A stretch of 7,719 nucleotides of DNA, taken from positions 1 through 7,719 of the forward strand of contig QNAF01000124.1 of the NCBI GenBank assembly GCA_003641405.1, read 5' to 3'. Source of the DNA: Candidatus Zixiibacteriota bacterium. Lineage in GTDB: Bacteria; Zixibacteria; MSB-5A5; GN15; FEB-12. Within the stretch, counting starts at the first letter, position 1, and every line of letters starts with the position of its first letter. A program made the translations under genes and the position numbers. Under the pieces are notes generated by a model that was given only the letters and a program-made list of their open reading frames with translations, was not told the DNA's origin and ran no database searches. Below are positions 1 through 6,600 of the stretch, piece by piece.

Positions 1-1
1 G

Positions 2-115
2 ATCTATCAATACGTTCTGAAACACCGTGATGTGATGCCTCGTACAGCTCTTCGCTATGCTATCGAGAAAATGCCCCAGTCAATGCGCAAAAAGGCGATG
101 AAGAAATCGGAATAG
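2..115 (+). CDS. DNA alkylation repair protein (AlkD-like), C-terminal end only
   Basis: An open frame enters from the left edge and ends at TAG 113-115, giving 37 residues. It contains the stretch YVLKHRDVMPRTALRYAIEK followed by a basic tail (MRKKAMKKSE). The MPRTxLRYAIE pattern is what I recognise as the C-terminal helix region of the DNA alkylation repair family (HEAT-like repeat DNA glycosylases that excise N3- and N7-alkylated purines). The catalytic and DNA-binding residues lie upstream, outside the window, so activity cannot be judged. The gene converges on the tRNA-Glu gene, and I see no intrinsic terminator in its own direction before the tRNA. The identification rests on a short fragment and is moderately secure; a different alpha-helical repeat protein is the main alternative. 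Confidence 0.6.
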   Translation: MYQYVLKHRDVMPRTALRYAIEKMPQSMRKKAMKKSE

Positions 116-206
116 GACATTATCCCCGCGATCCTACCAAGTAGTGACTCGCCGGAAAATCACACAAGCTGACATTATGCTACGAGCACCAGACCGCACA
201 GAAACC

Positions 207-263
207 AAAAAAGGAATCGGGCGGCTTTCATTGCTCACAGGGATAAGCAACGCCAACCACCCG
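207..263 (-). terminator. Probable intrinsic terminator of the tRNA-Glu gene
   Basis: On the minus strand, starting nine bases past the 3' end of the tRNA, the RNA can form a two-part hairpin. The outer stem pairs 257-263 with 218-224 (CGGGUGG with CCGCCCG, including one G-U). After an internal loop, an inner stem pairs GUUGCU with AGCAAU. The structure is followed after five bases by six U residues (A207-A212 on the plus strand). The long two-part stem and the gap before the U run make it less than ideal, but its position fits a tRNA transcript end. Confidence 0.5.
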
Positions 264-271
264 ATAACTCT

Positions 272-343
272 TAGCGGTACGGGGAATCGAACCCCGGCTT
301 GGTGGCTGAGAACCACCCGTCCTAACCACTAGACGATACCGCC
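272..343 (-). tRNA. tRNA-Glu (anticodon CTC)
   Basis: Read on the minus strand, the 72 bases fold as a complete cloverleaf. The acceptor is GGCGGTA with TACCGCT (the first pair is G-U), and the D stem is GTCT with GGAC. The anticodon stem is GGTGG with CCACC around the loop TTCTCAG, which puts the anticodon CTC at 310-308. The variable loop is short (AAGC), and the T arm is CGGGG/TTCGAAT/CCCCG. The discriminator base is A and CCA is not encoded, so it must be added after transcription. CTC reads the glutamate codon GAG. A near-consensus promoter lies upstream and a terminator-like hairpin downstream, so this looks like a single-gene transcription unit. Confidence 0.95.
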
Positions 344-345
344 GA

Positions 346-367
346 TTCAATGCGCAATGCTAAAGAG
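346..367 (+). repeat. Copy 1 of a 22-bp dispersed repeat, in the tRNA-Glu leader
   Basis: The 22 bases beginning TTCAATGCGCAA and ending GCTAAAGAG recur at 3463-3484 in the same orientation with one mismatch (T358 versus A3475). This copy begins three bases beyond the 5' end of the tRNA and overlaps the leader hairpin. A 21/22 match between two non-coding segments of a 7.7 kb window is not expected by chance. Confidence 0.8.
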
Positions 368-376
368 TAGCATTGC
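354..376 (-). promoter_or_regulatory. Hairpin and boxA-like motif in the tRNA-Glu leader
   Basis: The arms 354-361 (GCAATGCT) and 369-376 (AGCATTGC) are perfectly complementary over 8 bp around a 7-base loop. With the predicted start site near 374, this hairpin would form the 5' end of the tRNA precursor, about 10 bases before mature G1. On the minus strand it contains CTCTTTAGCA (367-358), which differs at one position from CTCTTTAACA of the E. coli rrn boxA antitermination site that NusB/NusE bind. The hairpin is seen directly; a boxA function is inference. Confidence 0.5.
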
Positions 377-380
377 CCCA

Positions 381-408
381 TATATATGTGGCCGCGGTCA
401 ACTGTCAA
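381..408 (-). promoter_or_regulatory. Sigma70-type promoter of the tRNA-Glu gene
   Basis: On the minus strand a perfect -35 box TTGACA (408-403) is followed after 16 bases by TATATA (386-381). Alternating AT in this stretch also allows an 18-base spacer to TATATG. The predicted start site lies near 374, giving a leader of about 30 bases before the tRNA. A near-consensus promoter without an operator is typical of stable-RNA genes. Confidence 0.75.
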
Positions 409-727
409 GTAAATCAAAGGCGTTGTGCCGCAATGATATGCGAGAGCAGCCACGGGTAATCTCAAGGGGCAAAACAGCTTACTGAGATACTTGTTTCTTG
501 AGTTTTATGTCACTTTTGTTGCATTTAAGCGAGATATTTTACTGTCAGTGTCTGCCATTATGGCAAGGGTGGTTAGCTGTAACAGCCTGTTTTCTCCCTT
601 TCCCCGTGGATTAGCCTCTTTGGTACGCTTGTGTTTCAACGACTTACCAAGACGATGGAAATTTGAGATCATAAGTGACCGATGACACGTGCACCGATCT
701 TTTGTGAGCAAAGCTGTATTCGTTTTA
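409..727. other. Gene-free stretch upstream of the Lon-like gene
   Basis: I find no convincing gene here. The short open frames on both strands (for example 491-685 plus and 505-738 minus) begin with TTG, lack a good ribosome binding site and show no recognisable protein pattern. The only structures noted are the palindrome at 553-565 and a weak GCTGT/ACAGC hairpin at 576-586 followed by a T-rich stretch. The length leaves room for regulation of the divergent tRNA and Lon-like promoters. Confidence 0.5.
553..565. repeat. Small perfect palindrome (TGCCAT-T-ATGGCA)
   Basis: Six-base arms, 553-558 and 560-565, are exact reverse complements around a single T. It could be a half-helical-turn operator or chance. 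It lies about 165 bp before the nearest candidate promoter for the downstream gene, which is far for a classical repressor site, so no function is assigned. Confidence 0.3.
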
Positions 728-729
728 GA

Positions 730-773
730 TTGTTTCAACAGGGGGCCGATTTATATTCCGGCAAAGATATAAT
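730..773 (+). promoter_or_regulatory. Candidate promoter region of the Lon-like gene
   Basis: Two alternatives are visible. TTGTTT (730-735) with a 16-base spacer to TATATT (752-757) gives a start site near 764 and a leader of about 27 bases. A perfect TATAAT (768-773) has no recognisable -35 box and would start transcription near 780, almost at the ribosome binding site. I see no CIRCE inverted repeat or other recognised heat-shock operator. Which hexamer is used cannot be decided from sequence alone. Confidence 0.35.
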
Positions 774-790
774 ACCCCTGTGGAGGTCAC

Positions 791-3325
791 ATGCCAGTAC
801 GGAAACATTCCAAATCGACAATGCCCCGCCGTTTATCTCACAAGGACCTGGACTATACAGTTACCTACTCACCGCGTGCGGCAAAGAGCACAGATGATTT
901 TGAACCATGCAGCGAGGTCATTGGCCAGCAGCGTGCGATCGAAGCAATCAAGCTTGGGTTGAATGTCGGTAGCAAGGGGTACAACATATTTGTGACTGGC
1001 CTTCCCGGAACAGGGAGGACAACGACAATAAGTCATCTTCTTAAACAGCTTGAGCATGCCGAGCCGAATCTGAATGATGTCTGTTACGTCAATAGCTTCA
1101 AGAACGTCGATCGACCGAGAGTTCTCATTTTCGTGGCGGGGGAAGGGAAACGGTTCAAGAAGGATATGGGGTATCTCGTTAACTCCATACGCAAGGCAGT
1201 GCCGAAGATATTTCTTTCTGAGGACTACAAGGATCGTCACAGCAGACTTGTCCGAGAATTCGAAAACCGTCAGAAGAAGCTGATTGGGGCGTTTGAGGAG
1301 AAACTGACCAAGGCCGGGTTCGTGATGGTTCAGTTGCAGTCCGGAGCCGGGGTGCGAAACGAGATTCAGCCCCTGATCGACGAAGAACCTGCTTCGCTGG
1401 AGCACCTGGAGCGGCTGTCGAAAGACGGAAAGTTTCCCCTTGCCCGGCTTGACGAACTGCGTAGGTCGTGGGACAGTCTGAGGCGGGAGTTTGATCTTAC
1501 GACGATTGAGTCCAAGAAGTTAACTGGGAAGCTTGAGGAAGCGATTGAGAAACTCAACTACTCTATGGTCGTCCCGCTGGTGACCGACAAAGTATCCCTG
1601 TTGAAGAAGCGTTATCCCGGTGAGAGTCATGTGGCCTATCTTGAAGAAGTGGAAGAGGCTCTTCTGGACGATCTTGATCGGTACAATGAAGCCCGACCCC
1701 GTCGTGGGGAACAGGAAGCCCCTCCTTATAGAAAGCAGGAACCGTTTGAGGAGTTCTCGGTCAACGTGGTGCTTGATAATTCCGAGACAGGCAGTGTTCC
1801 GATAGTTATTGAGAAATCCCCATCCTACAAGAACTTGTGTGGTTCTTTGGAGCGTGTGGTCGACAGGTTTGGATACTGGCGTACAGATTTCACCCGCATA
1901 CACTCGGGTTCACTTTTGAAAGCCGCCGGCGGCTTTCTGGTTATGAACGCTCTCGACATTCTCACAGAACCCGGCGTGTGGACATTCCTCAAGAGGTCGC
2001 TGCGTAACGGTGAACTTGAAATCACCGGCTACGATCCGTTCTACATGATGGCAGGAGCTGGGATCAAACCTGAGCCGATTCCGCTGGCGGTGAAGGTAGT
2101 TCTCATAGGCGATGCACATATCTACAGGCTCCTGTGGCATCATGACGAGGATTTCAAGAAGGTTTTCAAGGTCAAGGCGGAATTTGATACCGTGATGCTC
2201 TACAATCAGAAGAATGTCAGGGAGTACTACCGGTTCATTCGTCGTATCGTGGACGATGAAGTGCTCATGCCGCTTGACATGTCCGGGATGCAGGCAGCGG
2301 TCGAATACGGACGACGTCTCTCCGGAAGTCGCCACAAACTGAGTGTGCGCTTCACTGCAGTTGCCGACATCATCCGCGAAGCCGCCTTCTGTGCTCGCAG
2401 TCGTGGAGCCAAACAGGTCGTGCGCAAAGATGTGGAAGGGGCTATCAATAGCCGTCGCACCAGAGTCAATCTTATTGAGGACAAGATACAGGAGATGTTC
2501 GACAACGATACCCTGATGGTGTCAACCTCCGGCACGGTGATTGGCCAGGTGAACGGTTTGTCGGTATATGATCTTGGTGAGTACAGATTCGGACGTCCGA
2601 CTCGTATCACGGTGAATACATCTATGGGCAAAGCCGGGGTCATCAACATCGAACGTGACGCCGATCTGTCAGGTCCGTTGCACAACAAGGGCGTTGGCAT
2701 TCTCGCGGGATATCTTCGACATATGTTTGCCCAGGACAAGCCGATTGTGATGTCGGCTTCCATATCATTCGAGCAATCATATTCCGGTGTTGATGGTGAC
2801 TCTGCGTCTTCCACGGAGATATATGGCATCCTGTCATCATTGACAGGCGTTCCTATCAAGCAGGGCATTGCCGTGACTGGCTCCGTCAATCAGAAAGGGG
2901 AGATACAGCCGATTGGTGGTGTCAATGAGAAGATCGATGGTTTTTTTGATGTCTGCAAAAGCCGTCGTCTGACTGGTCACCAGGGTGTAGTCATACCGCA
3001 TCGTAACGTCCGTGACCTTCTCCTGCGTCCGGATGTGATCGAGGCCGTCAAAGCGAAGAAGTTCCACATCTATCCCGTGAAGACGATCAGTGAGGGGATT
3101 GAAGTTCTCACAGGCGTACCCGGTGGAAAGCGATTGCGCAGCGGCCAGTTCACGAAAGGATCGATGTTCGCAAAAACGAATGACAGATTGTGTGAACTGG
3201 CAAAATGTCTGGCGCAGTTTTCGCGTGAGGTTTCCGAGAAGAACTCGGACGACAAAGAAAATGGAAAAGCCACTGTTGCCCGGCGGAAGAAGAATAAGTC
3301 TGGCAGGAAGAAGAAGCAAGGCTAA
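791..3325 (+). CDS. Lon-family (S16) AAA+ protease, AAA_32/LonC-like type
   Basis: This encodes an 844-residue cytoplasmic protein with no signal peptide or membrane segment, resembling the YcbZ/LonC-related group rather than classical Lon: the Lon N-terminal substrate domain is absent. Residues 30-140 hold the first part of the ATPase domain (Walker A region GLPGTGRT, 70-77). Residues 140-320 are a charged, helix-rich insertion. The ATPase core resumes at 325-480 (GGFLVMNALDIL, 380-391; VVLIGD, 436-441), followed by a helical lid at 480-560. The protease domain spans about 565-775, with catalytic Ser671 in DGDSASS and Lys714 in GGVNEKIDG. Their 43-residue spacing equals that of E. coli Lon Ser679/Lys722. 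The tail (820-844) is rich in Lys and Arg and may be disordered. The residue at the usual Walker A Lys is Arg76, and the usual Walker B Asp is Asn386, so ATP hydrolysis may be altered. The likely role is degradation of damaged or regulatory proteins; substrates are unknown. The start ATG is preceded by GGAGG (782-786) at a normal distance; a later in-frame ATG at 821 lacks such a site. Confidence 0.93.
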   Translation: MPVRKHSKSTMPRRLSHKDLDYTVTYSPRAAKSTDDFEPCSEVIGQQRAIEAIKLGLNVGSKGYNIFVTGLPGTGRTTTISHLLKQLEHAEPNLNDVCYVNSFKNVDRPRVLIFVAGEGKRFKKDMGYLVNSIRKAVPKIFLSEDYKDRHSRLVREFENRQKKLIGAFEEKLTKAGFVMVQLQSGAGVRNEIQPLIDEEPASLEHLERLSKDGKFPLARLDELRRSWDSLRREFDLTTIESKKLTGKLEEAIEKLNYSMVVPLVTDKVSLLKKRYPGESHVAYLEEVEEALLDDLDRYNEARPRRGEQEAPPYRKQEPFEEFSVNVVLDNSETGSVPIVIEKSPSYKNLCGSLERVVDRFGYWRTDFTRIHSGSLLKAAGGFLVMNALDILTEPGVWTFLKRSLRNGELEITGYDPFYMMAGAGIKPEPIPLAVKVVLIGDAHIYRLLWHHDEDFKKVFKVKAEFDTVMLYNQKNVREYYRFIRRIVDDEVLMPLDMSGMQAAVEYGRRLSGSRHKLSVRFTAVADIIREAAFCARSRGAKQVVRKDVEGAINSRRTRVNLIEDKIQEMFDNDTLMVSTSGTVIGQVNGLSVYDLGEYRFGRPTRITVNTSMGKAGVINIERDADLSGPLHNKGVGILAGYLRHMFAQDKPIVMSASISFEQSYSGVDGDSASSTEIYGILSSLTGVPIKQGIAVTGSVNQKGEIQPIGGVNEKIDGFFDVCKSRRLTGHQGVVIPHRNVRDLLLRPDVIEAVKAKKFHIYPVKTISEGIEVLTGVPGGKRLRSGQFTKGSMFAKTNDRLCELAKCLAQFSREVSEKNSDDKENGKATVARRKKNKSGRKKKQG

Positions 3326-3339
3326 GACTGACTCACTGA

Positions 3340-3390
3340 GCGCTACATTGTGGTTTCAAGCATGTGTCTGATGTGACTATTGCGTAGCGC
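3340..3390. repeat. Long-loop inverted repeat just after the Lon-like stop codon
   Basis: GCGCTAC (3340-3346) and GTAGCGC (3384-3390) are exact reverse complements separated by 37 bases, starting 14 bases after the stop codon. No T run follows, so it is not a standard intrinsic terminator. It could protect the 3' end of the mRNA or be chance. Confidence 0.3.
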
Positions 3391-3418
3391 CGTGCAAAGG
3401 ATAAGCATCACTTTTCCC

Positions 3419-3446
3419 TTGACACACCTCCGAACAAAGGCATGAT
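3419..3446 (+). promoter_or_regulatory. Candidate promoter inside the convergent intergenic region
   Basis: A perfect TTGACA (3419-3424) is followed after 16 bases by CATGAT (3441-3446), which matches the -10 consensus at four of six positions. It points toward the hairpins and terminator at 3448-3584, and no open reading frame of note lies between. The -10 is weak, so this is a candidate only. Confidence 0.35.
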
Positions 3447-3447
3447 T

Positions 3448-3470
3448 GCGTTGAACCTTTGGTTCAATGC
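3448..3470. repeat. 10-bp hairpin with TTT loop
   Basis: The arms 3448-3457 (GCGTTGAACC) and 3461-3470 (GGTTCAATGC) pair over ten positions, with one G-U, around the loop TTT. No T run follows on either strand, so it is not an obvious intrinsic terminator. Its right arm overlaps the first eight bases of repeat copy 2 (3463-3470). Confidence 0.6.
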
Positions 3471-3484
3471 GCAAAGCTAAAGAG
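3463..3484 (+). repeat. Copy 2 of the 22-bp dispersed repeat
   Basis: This copy matches 346-367 at 21 of 22 positions, in the same orientation. Immediately after it the two copies diverge, but both soon contain AGCAT (369-373 and 3490-3494), suggesting a longer degenerate relationship. Unlike copy 1, this one has no tRNA gene beside it. On the minus strand it carries CTCTTTAGCT (3484-3475), the boxA-like core. Confidence 0.8.
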
Positions 3485-3549
3485 ACCGCAGCATCCTTCT
3501 CCCATGGTGAGAAGTTGAATGACAGAAGATGGTCTCAAGTTGCTTGCAG

Positions 3550-3584
3550 GGCGCGATCAGGAAAGTGATCGCGCCTTCTGTTTT
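3550..3584 (+). terminator. Strong intrinsic terminator
   Basis: The arms GGCGCGATCA (3550-3559) and TGATCGCGCC (3566-3575) are perfectly complementary over 10 bp around a 6-base loop. TTCTGTTTT (3576-3584) follows on the plus strand. On the minus strand no T run follows the stem, so it acts mainly on rightward transcription. It lies 224 bases beyond the Lon-like stop codon, so it would end either that mRNA or the candidate small RNA. It may also limit readthrough into the convergent gene. Confidence 0.85.
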
Positions 3585-3604
3585 ATTAATGCGTTCGGCT
3601 CTGA

Positions 3605-6600
3605 CTAAAAGTCTGCACCGAGAGAGAAGTACGAGGTTGGTTTATCAGACACCTTGTTGAAGTCGGTAGACCATGCCAGATCATAGCGAAGCAGAGCGAA
3701 CCCAAACAGGTTAAGGCGCATGCCCACACCGAAGCCGGTTTGTATGTCATTCAAGTGACCGGGTCCTCCCAGAGAAGTGCCGCGGGGATAGTCGTCCCCA
3801 TACCATGCCGCACCTATATCAGAAAATGCAACACCGGTGACATTCGTCAACACCAGCGGCAGCGGGAACCGCATAGCCAGCACCTGGACCAATGGGAACC
3901 GGAACTCAAAGTTCATCAGGGCATAGCGGTCGCCGGAAATTCCATAGTAAGACTGTCCGCGGAGTGGAGTGACAACTTCCGCGAAATACAGATTCTCCAC
4001 TTCGTAGACACTTGCATCCAGAGTGCGTTTGCCTATCCAGTTGGTCGTTCCGCCCAGAAAGTACAGTTTCGGAGTGCGACTGAAAGAAGCACCGCCGGAA
4101 GCTCGAAAAGCCATAGAGAAGGCGCCGGAAATATGCCAGTATTTGCGGTAATCAAGCCCAAATGAGTAGAACTTGATATCTTTGGCGTCAAACAAGTTGA
4201 TCCCGGCATCAACCGAAAGCTTGAGACGACGCCCGTTCATGGGGCCAGTGTAGCCCCACAGGATGTTGTCAAACACATAGGCACCGCTCATGGTTGACAC
4301 TTTTGAATTGCGATCTTCGCGAGGGTCATCGTAGTCCACGTAATCACGGTCGATGAAGAACTGGGCGGCTGAGTACTCCAGCCGACTGAAAGTGGAGAAT
4401 GGTCTGCGTGCGAACAACATCAATCCGTAGAAGCGATCAGAAAACAGGTGGTCTCTTTCGTCGATGTAATAATTCTTGGAGTGGAACAGACCGGTACCCA
4501 GGTTGATGCGATTCTTATTGTTGAAGTAATATGCCTGGACGTACGATTGGTCGATGGTGTTAACCAGGTCGGTGGCGACAATAATTTGATGGTCACCCAG
4601 ATAATCAGAGAAGACGAATTGTGTCTGGCCGCGCATGCCAAAGAACGTGTTGTATGAGAAGCCGCCCCCGATGAAATCAGGCGTGAACTTGACTTTGTAC
4701 TTAGTGATCTTGTATTCACCACTTGGAAGCCGCGGAGGAATCGAGTCGAACAAAGCAGGTTCAGTGAGTACTTCCAGTATGAGTGTGCTATCGGCGGGGA
4801 TGTCCGTCAGCAATTCATCCAGCGCATCGGCGCTATCACGGTCTACAAAAATGTATTCATCACCGTATACTCCGGTTTCAGTCACGATTTCTTCAGTCTC
4901 TACCGAATCGCCGGAGACATCACCAGTACCGGCAATCTCTTCGCCTTCTTTGGAAACCGGTTCCCCGACATCCGTTGTTTTCTCAATAGCAATGTCCTGA
5001 TCTGTCTCACTGTTGTCTGCGGATACAGCAGGGGGCTCGCCTGCAGATGTTGCATCGTCAGACGGTGCTTCGTTCGGAGACTCAGAAGCGATTGTGGCCA
5101 CAGGTTCCTCGGGATCAAGCAAGTCATACTTGCCAAGCACATAGTCCGTGCTGGTCAGTACTCCGTTGTTACCAACGGGAACAAGGTCCTCAAGCAGAAA
5201 GATGTCGTAGGCGCCTTTCTGGAATGCCGAGAAGGCGATCTTATCACCGTCCGGCGACCACGAGATGCTGCGAATCCCGCCAAGAGTATTTGTAACGGCG
5301 AAATAGCGGACGGAATCAAGATAGCCAACGTAGATGTTGTCGATTCCGTTCCGGTTAGAGACGAATGCAATCTTGTCTCCGCTGGGAGCGACCGCCGGTC
5401 GGCGATTCTGACCGGAACCAACATCCACCGGCTCCACTCGATGTTTCTCGAGATCAACCATGAAAATGTTGTAGCACCCATACTCCAGGTCACCGGGCAT
5501 ATAGGAGCCTTCGGAGAAAATGTACGGTTGACCGGCAGCATCCAGGATTGGATTCTGGGGATGTGGTCGATCAGACGAGAAGACCAGTGTCTTTGAATCA
5601 TTCATCCAGCAGGGATCAAGATCATCAAACCTGTCGTCGGTGATCTGAACTATCTCCTCGTTGTCAAAACAGTACACAAACAGGTCGCGCTTGTGTCCAT
5701 CGAGGGCTGAAAATGCGATCTTTGTGCCGTCCGGTGACCATGTGGGGGAGACGATGTTGTAGTAGTCGAGGTCTATTCTTTCGTAGATATCCCCCGACTT
5801 GATGTCCAGCAGGCACAGGGCATCCTTGCCTTTTGCCTTGACCACGAAAACGAGTTTCCGACCATCCGGCGAAAACGACATGCCCGATACGTAGGAATGC
5901 AGGGACTCCAGGTCCCCGGAACGCTGTGCTTTCGCCAGCCGCTTGAGGACCTCGCCGTCGATGGCTGATATCAGGACGATTTCGGTGAAATCCGACCTGT
6001 CGGAGAAAATCGCTATCTTGTCGCCATCGGGTGAGTAGGCCGGTTTTTCGTTGAAATGTGATCCGTCCTTTCTCGCATGAGTGAGCTCGTGTGCGAATTC
6101 ATCAGCTTCCTGGCGCTTGGCGATTGCCGGCCAGTACCGCCGTTTCATCTCTTTGGAGAAATCCTCCCAGAGTTCCTCAAGCTCAATCCCCAGGGTAGCT
6201 TTGACAGCCTTGTTGATCGACAGATGTATTTTGCCCTTTTTGAAGAGCTCCCCAACTTTTTCTTCACCGTACTTCTCTGCGATGAATTTTATGAGCGCCG
6301 GTCCTTCGGTGTAAGCCAGGAAACCCTGAATGTAGTCAGGCGGGGCAAGGTAGCCATTTATTGTGGCGTCCCGAACAAACATATCGGTGTTGTAGTTCCA
6401 GCCATGACGTGAGGAGTACTCGGCATATCCCTCCGCCAACCAGAGAGGCATGTTGAAGAATCTTCGGCTGGAGATGATTGAAGACAGCGAGTTTCCATAC
6501 AACAAGTCGTATGTAACAGCGTGAGTCAGTTCGTGATGCAGAACGTGGCGGAAATCTTCGTACGATCCGTCGAACGGTATCACTACACGTTTTTTGAATA

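Larger units (their letters stand above)
3452..3584 (+). ncRNA. Candidate small RNA between convergent genes
   Basis: If the candidate promoter at 3419-3446 is used, transcription would start near 3452 and stop at the strong terminator at 3550-3584, giving an RNA of about 130 bases. The interval contains most of the TTT-loop hairpin, the 22-bp repeat also found in the tRNA-Glu leader, and a nested structure. In the nested structure GAGACC (3482-3487) pairs with GGTCTC (3531-3536), enclosing CTTCTC (3496-3501) paired with GAGAAG (3509-3514). The interval ends with the GC-rich terminator stem. It resembles none of the common structured RNAs I checked (6S, SRP, tmRNA, RNase P). The simpler alternative is that all of this is a long 3' untranslated region of the Lon-like mRNA. 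Confidence 0.3.

Noticed and set aside
505..738. 77-codon minus-strand open frame in the gene-free region
   Set aside because: It begins with TTG, has no convincing ribosome binding site and shows no recognisable protein pattern.
2227..2889. 220-codon open frame on the minus strand opposite the Lon-like gene
   Set aside because: It lies wholly inside a gene with clear Lon motifs, and its translation shows no domain pattern; it is an antisense shadow of codon usage in the real gene.
346..3484. Mobile genetic element bounded by the 22-bp direct repeats next to a tRNA gene
   Set aside because: No integrase or transposase lies between the repeats. The repeat sits at the 5' side of the tRNA, whereas integration normally uses the 3' end, so I report only the repeat.
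3550..3584. Bidirectional terminator also serving the barrel-protease gene
   Set aside because: On the minus strand the stem is followed by CTGCAAGC, without a T run, so only the plus-strand direction is supported.
4635..5000. 121-codon plus-strand open frame opposite the acidic linker
   Set aside because: Its Ser-rich translation is the mirror of the low-complexity Glu/Asp codons on the other strand and it lacks family features.
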